This document shows positions 59,313 to 64,000 of a DNA stretch of 64,000 nucleotides, in pieces. The first letter of the stretch is position 1. Every line of letters begins with the position of its first letter. The stretch covers positions 1 through 64,000 of the forward strand of contig CAZOEO010000019.1 in the NCBI GenBank assembly GCA_964578885.1. The letters run 5' to 3'. Under the pieces are notes generated by a model that made no database searches, had not been told where the DNA came from, and saw nothing but the letters and a program-made list of their open reading frames with translations. The DNA comes from CAZRHR01 sp964578885 (GTDB lineage: Bacteria; Bacteroidota; Bacteroidia; CAIKAF01). The position numbers and the translations under genes were made by a program.

Positions 59313-60452
59313 TTACCAGGATAAAATCACCTGACCATTTCCGGATTGGAAACCGGCAGTTTGGGTAGTAGAAGAAGTTCCTGAAGGGTTTACGTATCCG
59401 GAACCACCTCCTGCTCCATTAATTTGCATTCCGCCGCCGCCATACCAGCCTCCTCCTCCTCCGGTTCCAGAACAGCAGCAGGCGCTATTACTAAGGCCAT
59501 TTCCGCCCACACCAAATGCACCATTGCCGGCGAAAGCTGCGCCAGGTGAGCAACCACCATTATTATACCTCCCGCCACTTCCACCAGCAGATTGAGTTCC
59601 GCCTTGCGCCCAGTTTCCTGCACCCAAAGTAGAGCCCTGACCACCTGTTAATCCGCCTCCTGCTCCACCATTTCCCTGAGCTCCGCCTCCGCCACCGCCA
59701 GCAACCACGATGCGATCATTCAAACTTTGGCCTCCACGACGTAAATCTGAAGCACCGCCGCCACCGCCGCCAGATACAACCCCGCTACCTCCGCCATTCC
59801 ACCCAGCCGCTTCCAATGGATTGGGTGTGCCACCTACGTATACGAACAACGTTTCACCCGGAGTTACCGCTAAAGTGGTTTGAACACGACCTCCCAAGCC
59901 CCCTGCACCGCTTCCAGAATTACCTGTTCCACCTTGTGCTCCCCTTACATCTACCTGCAAAGAGGTAACACAAACCGGCACGACAAAAGTTTGAGCGTTT
60001 CCTGTAAAATTAAATGTTTGGGACTGGCCCATGGGCATGGCTGGGCAATTTTGTATCGTTATATTTTGAGACTGTGTGGCCGTGCAACCCAACCCATCTG
60101 TTACGGTAAGAGAAATGGTATAACTACCAGTAGAACCATATGTAAAGCTAGGATTTTGAGTTGTGGAAGAAGATGGCGTGGCACCTGTGGCTGTCCAGGC
60201 ATAAGTGAGTCCAGGACCAGCCGGGCCAGTAGCCTGAAAGGGTGCATTCAGGATAGCCGTAGTGCCGGGCAGAGTAAACGTGGCCGAAGGTGGATTCGGG
60301 CAAAGAATCGCCGTAACTTGCTGTGTGGTGGAATCTTTACACCCAGAGGCATCGGAAACGACCAATTTTAAAGAATAGGTCCCGGCTACGCTGTAGAAAA
60401 AGTAGGTTGCGCAGCAACAGAGGTCACCGGAGAAGCACCAACGGCGGTCCAT
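59313..60452 (-). CDS. PKD plus glycine-rich (ALK-like) surface protein, C-terminal part
   Basis: This is the continuation of the preceding gene after a one-base frameshift. The homologous part starts at about base 60402 (FYSVAGTYSLKLVVSDASGC); the ATG at 60452 merely lies in the shifted frame. A second PKD domain (FQATGPAGPGLTYAWTATG; SFTYGSTGSYTISLTVTDGL) is followed by a domain of about 220 residues with runs such as GGGGGGASDLRRGG, RIVVAGGGGGGAQGNGGAGG, GTGGGGGWYGGGG and GAGGGSGYVNPSG, ending NGQVILSW. This arrangement resembles the glycine-rich domain of ALK/LTK receptors and their bacterial relatives. Probably secreted. Confidence 0.75.
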   Translation of the reverse strand: MDRRWCFSGDLCCCATYFFYSVAGTYSLKLVVSDASGCKDSTTQQVTAILCPNPPSATFTLPGTTAILNAPFQATGPAGPGLTYAWTATGATPSSSTTQNPSFTYGSTGSYTISLTVTDGLGCTATQSQNITIQNCPAMPMGQSQTFNFTGNAQTFVVPVCVTSLQVDVRGAQGGTGNSGSGAGGLGGRVQTTLAVTPGETLFVYVGGTPNPLEAAGWNGGGSGVVSGGGGGGASDLRRGGQSLNDRIVVAGGGGGGAQGNGGAGGGLTGGQGSTLGAGNWAQGGTQSAGGSGGRYNNGGCSPGAAFAGNGAFGVGGNGLSNSACCCSGTGGGGGWYGGGGMQINGAGGGSGYVNPSGTSSTTQTAGFQSGNGQVILSW

Positions 60453-60823
60453 TGATAAGTAAGTCCGGGAGCGGATGGTGCTGTTACCTGGAAACTACTA
60501 TTTACGACGACCGAAGAAGGTGCAGAAAAAGTGGCGGGAGGTGGCGCTGGGCAATTACAATACACATGTTGCCATCCGGAAGGCATAAATATGTCGATAC
60601 AGCCATCTGTTGTATTGTATACCACCAGCCCATGAGCAGGATTGGAAATGGCATTTCGTTCCGTAAGGGTAAGTCGTGGTGGTAAAAAGCCTTGCTGATT
60701 GCCACCAATATCTAAAGCGGCTGAAGGATGAGGCGAATTGGTATGAATACCTACCGATTGAGCAAAAAGCTCGCAAGGAAGTATTCCTAATAAGCAAAAC
60801 AACAAGCATCGAAACGTCATCAT
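60386..60823 (-). CDS. PKD/glycine-rich surface protein, N-terminal part (frameshifted)
   Basis: 145 residues up to a premature TAG. Signal peptide LLFCLLGILPCELFAQ, then SVGIHTNSPHPSAALDIGGN, GFLPPRLTLTERNAISNPAH, GLVVYNTTDGCIDIFMPSGW, a module common at the start of Bacteroidota surface proteins. A first PKD domain begins APSAPGLTYQWTAVGASP and breaks at AAQPTFSTA. Comparison with the second PKD copy (PSFTYGSTGSY) predicts PTFSYSVAGTY, restored by adding one base at about 60393-60402. The two halves are then a single about 500-residue protein (59313-60823). Confidence 0.75.
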   Translation of the reverse strand: MMTFRCLLFCLLGILPCELFAQSVGIHTNSPHPSAALDIGGNQQGFLPPRLTLTERNAISNPAHGLVVYNTTDGCIDIFMPSGWQHVYCNCPAPPPATFSAPSSVVVNSSFQVTAPSAPGLTYQWTAVGASPVTSVAAQPTFSTA

Positions 60824-60842
60824 CGAGTAAATGATTTTATAT

Positions 60843-60866
60843 CAAAAAAAGCGGCCGAAGCCGCTT
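60843..60866 (-). terminator. Terminator after the PaaE-type reductase
   Basis: AAGCGGC (60849-60855) / GCCGCTT (60860-60866), 7-bp stem with CGAA tetraloop, followed on the minus strand by seven T. It separates the reductase gene from the PKD gene; no promoter with a good consensus was found in the remaining gap. Confidence 0.85.
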
Positions 60867-60972
60867 AAAGAAACAATTAGCCTCTTTCAACCAGAAAAAG
60901 GCCACTTTACGAAAGTCTTTTTAAGCCTTTTTAAATTTAAATAAAAAGAATTTAAACACAATACGCAAAGAT

Positions 60973-62049
60973 TCAATCGTAATATTCTAACCGAACAATG
61001 GGCGTAGTGGGATGTGCCTGGCAGGTCAGAATATAACCTTGAGCCACTTCTTCTTTGGATAAAATATTGTTTTCGTCCATAGAGGCTGCACCTTCCAATA
61101 CACGCGCCATGCAGGTGGAGCAAATACCCGCCTCACAAGAAAAAGGAGGATCAATGCCTGCCTTTACTCCAGCCTGAAGAATGGTGGTTTTATCCTCGAT
61201 GAGCAGTTCGTATTCTTTTCCGTAAAGGGTCACAAAAACTTTGCTGCCTTTTGCCGGAAGCTGAACGGATTCTTTTTCAGGAACTTTTGCGGAAGCCACA
61301 GGTACAGAAAAATATTCAATTGTAATTTTATCTGCAGCTACCCCCAACAGACCCAGCCCTTGCACCACACCTTCCATCATGGGCGCGGGACCACAAAGGA
61401 AAATTTTGGCCTCATGCAAATTCTCCTGAATGGTTTCTGTAAAGATGTTTTTCACCGTACCCGCATCTAAACGACCCAAGCCACCAGACCATGTCATGCC
61501 TTTCGTATCGTCTACCCAATAATGCGCTTTCAAACGATTTACATATTGTTGCTGAAGGGCATCCAGCTGACTTTTGAAAATAATAGATTCAGGATCACGG
61601 TTCGCATACACCAAGGTAACCCGGCTTTGAGGTTCAGCTTTCAGCACCGTTCTGAGAATAGACATCATGGGCGTAATGCCGGACCCCCCGGCAATGAGCA
61701 AATAATGTTGCGATTTCTGCGCATCCAGTGAAGGTACGAAACGCCCTTCCGGCACCATAACATCGATGGACAAACCAATCTGAAGACGTTCATTGAGCCA
61801 GGTAGACATTTTCCCTCCGTCTACTTTTTTCACGGCCACCGTGAGAACCTCATCTTCTAAAGGAGATGAACAAAGAGAATAAGCGCGTCTTACCTCTTCC
61901 CCATCTATTTGCATACGAAGGGTTAAGTATTGACCCGCCTGGTAAGCGTAGTCCATTTTCAGGTGATCCGGAACACCAAAAGAGATGGATATGGCATCCG
62001 GGGTTTCCTGTTTTTTATTGACAACGGGTAAAGAATGGAATTTTGCCAT
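60973..62049 (-). CDS. Ferredoxin reductase-type oxidoreductase, PaaE-like
   Basis: 358 residues. FAD domain with RRAYSLCSSP (FAD binding), NAD(P) domain with LIAGGSGITPMMSILRTVLK and FLCGPAPMMEGVVQGL, and a C-terminal plant-type 2Fe-2S domain with CEAGICSTCMARVLEGAA plus a later Cys (YILTCQAHP). Same order as PaaE, the reductase of the phenylacetyl-CoA epoxidase. No paaABCD genes are near, so it may serve another oxygenase or desaturase. Confidence 0.92.
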   Translation of the reverse strand: MAKFHSLPVVNKKQETPDAISISFGVPDHLKMDYAYQAGQYLTLRMQIDGEEVRRAYSLCSSPLEDEVLTVAVKKVDGGKMSTWLNERLQIGLSIDVMVPEGRFVPSLDAQKSQHYLLIAGGSGITPMMSILRTVLKAEPQSRVTLVYANRDPESIIFKSQLDALQQQYVNRLKAHYWVDDTKGMTWSGGLGRLDAGTVKNIFTETIQENLHEAKIFLCGPAPMMEGVVQGLGLLGVAADKITIEYFSVPVASAKVPEKESVQLPAKGSKVFVTLYGKEYELLIEDKTTILQAGVKAGIDPPFSCEAGICSTCMARVLEGAASMDENNILSKEEVAQGYILTCQAHPTTPIVRLEYYD

Positions 62050-62090
62050 GAATTAGTCCTTATTTTCGTGTACGAAGGTAATAAAAGCAA

Positions 62091-62783
62091 ATGAGTCGTA
62101 TCGAAAGAATTCTGGTGGCAGGAGCCACGGGACTTACAGGGAGATCTGTCATCCAACAATGCCTTACACATTTTCCCGAAATTGAGATTAAAGCATTGGT
62201 CAGAAACAAAGTCCAAGATTTTCCTTCTTCCATAAAACAGATTGTAACAGATTACCATCATCTGGAAGATATTCAGGAAGCCATGGAGGCAGATGCGGTA
62301 TTTTGTTGCCTGGGTACTACTCGAAAAAAAGCGGGAAGTGTGGAAGCCTTCCGTATGGTAGATGTGCAATTTCCCATCGCTTTGGCCAAAAGGACACGCT
62401 TCTTCGCAGATCGGTTCATGTTAATTTCCTCGACTGGTGCCGGGAAAGCCTTTCCAAACACCTATTTAAACGCCAAAAGAGACGTAGAAAGAGGCATTAT
62501 GGCGCTGGGCTTTCCATGTACCCATATTTTCAGACCCGGAATTTTAGCCGGACCACGCCAAGAAAAACGCCCCGCAGAGCAATGGGCCCTTCGCATGATG
62601 CAGTCCATTTCCTGGCTTTTACCAGCTGCTTACAAACCCATGCCGTCCGACACACTGGCCCTGGCCATGCTGCGTGCTGCGCAACTGGAAGAAAAAGGCA
62701 TCTTCATTTATGAAAATGAAGACATTCCAGCCATCGCGCAGGGAGCAAAAGTCAAAAAAAACACCCTCGGACTAGGTATTTAA
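62091..62783 (+). CDS. Atypical SDR, HTATIP2/NAD(P)H-binding family
   Basis: 230 residues. Cofactor loop LVAGATGLTGRSVIQQCL, VFCCLGTTRKKAGS, MLISSTGAGKAFPNTYLNAK (Ser/Tyr-like region with YLNAKRDVER), FRPGILAGPRQEKRPAEQW. Related to human TIP30/HTATIP2 and bacterial NAD(P)-dependent epimerase-like proteins; substrate unknown. Divergent from the reductase gene with a 41-bp gap. Confidence 0.88.
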   Translation: MSRIERILVAGATGLTGRSVIQQCLTHFPEIEIKALVRNKVQDFPSSIKQIVTDYHHLEDIQEAMEADAVFCCLGTTRKKAGSVEAFRMVDVQFPIALAKRTRFFADRFMLISSTGAGKAFPNTYLNAKRDVERGIMALGFPCTHIFRPGILAGPRQEKRPAEQWALRMMQSISWLLPAAYKPMPSDTLALAMLRAAQLEEKGIFIYENEDIPAIAQGAKVKKNTLGLGI

Positions 62784-62829
62784 ACCAAGTAGTGAAGGGT
62801 TTGGCTTTAAAATTGTAAGCGCTTCGGTC

Positions 62830-63429
62830 ATGAAAACCAGGTTGATCCAATGCTATGTTCTGATTTTGTGGTGTGGATGGACGGCAGCCGGGTTACCGGC
62901 ACAGCACGTACGGCTGGCACCAATGGCGGAAATCTTCGAAATGGGAGGCGCCAGAGGAATGGGCTTTGGACTGAGGGTGGAGGTTTTTGTAAGTCACGCT
63001 ATAAGTTTGGATTACCAGTATTTATTCGGACAAAATACCCAAGGAAATTTTTACACGCATTATCCGGGCACCATGGCTGGAGCACTCATGCTTTCTACCC
63101 AATATTACGCCAATCCATGGAGTGTAAGCCAGTGGTCTTACCAAGGAACGGACGGACTACTTGCCCTGGCGTTACTTGTACCGGAAGGCATTAGTCTGCA
63201 TTTGTATCCACATGACAAAATAGAACTTGCACCCTTTATTGCCCCATTAGGCGCGGGGTTCAATGTGAGAAATAACAATCGCTCTTCCCTTTGTGCCACA
63301 CTGGGACTGCGGGCGCATTATAAACCTGTGGAGTTTCTTTCCATCTCGCCCCACCTTGGCATGCGTGCTTTGTATAGCACAGGTGATGTAGGACTGGTTT
63401 ATGGATTAGGTATAGGGTTTTCATTTTAA
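62830..63429 (+). CDS. Secreted beta-barrel-like hypothetical protein
   Basis: 199 residues. Signal peptide-like start (IQCYVLILWCGWTAAGLPAQ). The rest alternates short amphipathic strands (GLRVEVFVSHAISLDYQYLF; LSISPHLGMRALYSTGDVGL), ending VYGLGIGFSF with a terminal Phe, as in small outer-membrane barrels. No family recognised. Followed by the next gene after 32 bp. Confidence 0.65.
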   Translation: MKTRLIQCYVLILWCGWTAAGLPAQHVRLAPMAEIFEMGGARGMGFGLRVEVFVSHAISLDYQYLFGQNTQGNFYTHYPGTMAGALMLSTQYYANPWSVSQWSYQGTDGLLALALLVPEGISLHLYPHDKIELAPFIAPLGAGFNVRNNNRSSLCATLGLRAHYKPVEFLSISPHLGMRALYSTGDVGLVYGLGIGFSF

Positions 63430-63461
63430 AAGCCATACCTTCGCTGGAGAAAGAGCAACGA

Positions 63462-64000
63462 ATGCGCATCTGGTTTTCTCTCCTTTGGCTTTTCTCCCTT
63501 GTTCCCTTCGGAGGAAAATTATCGGCTCAACCCTTGAGTCCTGTTCAAGTAACCGGTTATATTGTTGCGGCAGATTCTGTTCGCCCCATTCCCTATGCCA
63601 CGGTCATGAATCTTTCTAACAGAAGGGGCGCTTATTCCGGTTACGATGGGTATTATACTATTGTGATGGACAGAAAAGATACGCTTGAATTTAGGGTACT
63701 GGGCTTTGAAAGTCAAAAATTCTTTTTACCCGAAGGACTTTCTACCTCCTATTTTACTTTGAATGTGCTTATGCGGCCCACCCGTTACACTTTGGAAGAA
63801 GTACGCTTCGATCCGTTTGCCTACGAACGGGTTTTGCAGTCTATGCGGTCGCTTCCTTTACCTGAACACGAAACCCGTGTAACCGATCCAGCCATCGGGA
63901 AATCTTATTCTGCCCCAAGGATGGGGGCCGGCTTGGTGTTTAGCGGGCCATTTACCTCGCTGTACAATAAGTTTTCGCGCCGAGCTAGGGAAATGCAGAA
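63462..64000 (+). CDS. Carboxypeptidase-regulatory-like domain protein, 5' part (cut by window edge)
   Basis: ATG at 63462 opens a frame that runs past the right edge (179 codons seen). Signal peptide WFSLLWLFSLVPFGGKLSAQ. A CarboxypepD_reg-like domain covers about 30-110 (VQVTGYIVAADSVRPIPYAT; NRRGAYSGYDGYYTIVMDRK; LEFRVLGFESQKFFLP). Such domains begin many Bacteroidota outer-membrane proteins, from TonB-dependent receptors to small anchored proteins; the segment after it (YTLEEVRFDPFAYERVLQSM) fits the non-receptor type. Confidence 0.8.
   Translation, partial: MRIWFSLLWLFSLVPFGGKLSAQPLSPVQVTGYIVAADSVRPIPYATVMNLSNRRGAYSGYDGYYTIVMDRKDTLEFRVLGFESQKFFLPEGLSTSYFTLNVLMRPTRYTLEEVRFDPFAYERVLQSMRSLPLPEHETRVTDPAIGKSYSAPRMGAGLVFSGPFTSLYNKFSRRAREMQ

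Noticed and set aside
59390..59900. Repeat array in the GC-rich glycine-coding region
   Set aside because: The repetition is due to Gly codons in a coding sequence, without fixed unit length or spacers.
1..64000. tRNA, rRNA or known riboswitch genes
   Set aside because: No cloverleaf, rRNA segment or recognised aptamer motif was seen by eye; a covariance-model search would be needed to exclude small RNAs.

Overview
The window comes from a Bacteroidota genome. Evidence: the RpsL-RpsG-FusA / S10-spc-alpha gene order without tuf; a fused branched-chain 2-oxo acid dehydrogenase E1; the DUF2141, DUF4476 and FadL/OmpP1-type envelope families; IS66 and IS21 relics; and promoters built on TTG, 20 bp, TAnnTTTG. 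A Saprospiria- or Chitinophagia-like lineage is plausible, but I cannot place it more precisely from this sequence.

Region 1 (1-8.5 kb) is an AT-rich accessory scar zone. It starts with the 3' end of an RHS polymorphic toxin gene and its likely immunity gene. After these come decayed mobile DNA: an XRE regulator tail, an IS21 IstB tail abutting a truncated gene, an IS91-type transposase scrap, an IS66 element (tnpA remnant, broken tnpB, intact tnpC), the left end of a second IS66 joined head to tail to the first, a copied piece of the rhs core with two small genes behind it, and an inverted 180-bp IS66 end. Many of these pieces are too short or too broken to show as ordinary ORFs and were found by reading the frames directly.

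Region 2 (8.5-10.2 kb) holds one lipoprotein gene on the minus strand with a clear Bacteroidota promoter and two TAAACGTTT-type palindromes.

Region 3 (10.2-28.3 kb, minus strand) is the ribosomal supercluster. Three transcription units can be read from promoters and terminators: rpsL-rpsG-fusA; rpsJ-rplC-rplD-rplW-rplB-rpsS-rplV-rpsC-rplP-rpmC; and rpsQ-rplN-rplX-rplE-rpsN-rpsH-rplF-rplR-rpsE-rpmD-rplO-secY-map-infA-rpmJ-rpsM-rpsK-rpsD-rpoA-rplQ. Each unit starts with the same about 66-bp promoter module: an AACA-N6-TGTT dyad overlapping the -33 TTG, exactly 20 bp to CANNTTTG, then a 16-nt identical start region. Terminators follow fusA, rpmC and rplQ. This shared module is the most interesting signal in the window.

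Region 4 (28.4-64 kb) is chromosomal housekeeping and envelope DNA. It contains an SDR-trmB-ATL-mrp-E1 operon-like run, a secreted cyclophilin, enoyl-CoA hydratase, prolyl-tRNA synthetase, lipoprotein plus FadL-like protein, acyl-CoA synthetase, an M1 aminopeptidase followed by a GT-C-like membrane protein, a secreted Cys-rich protein divergent from a secreted HMA-domain protein, Nif3 and a zinc-ribbon protein, three glycosyltransferases, a DUF4476 protein, SppA, NadE, an EamA transporter, a frameshifted PKD/glycine-rich (ALK-like) surface protein, a PaaE-type reductase, an atypical SDR, and the start of a carboxypeptidase-regulatory-like protein cut by the right edge. No tRNA, rRNA or CRISPR was seen.
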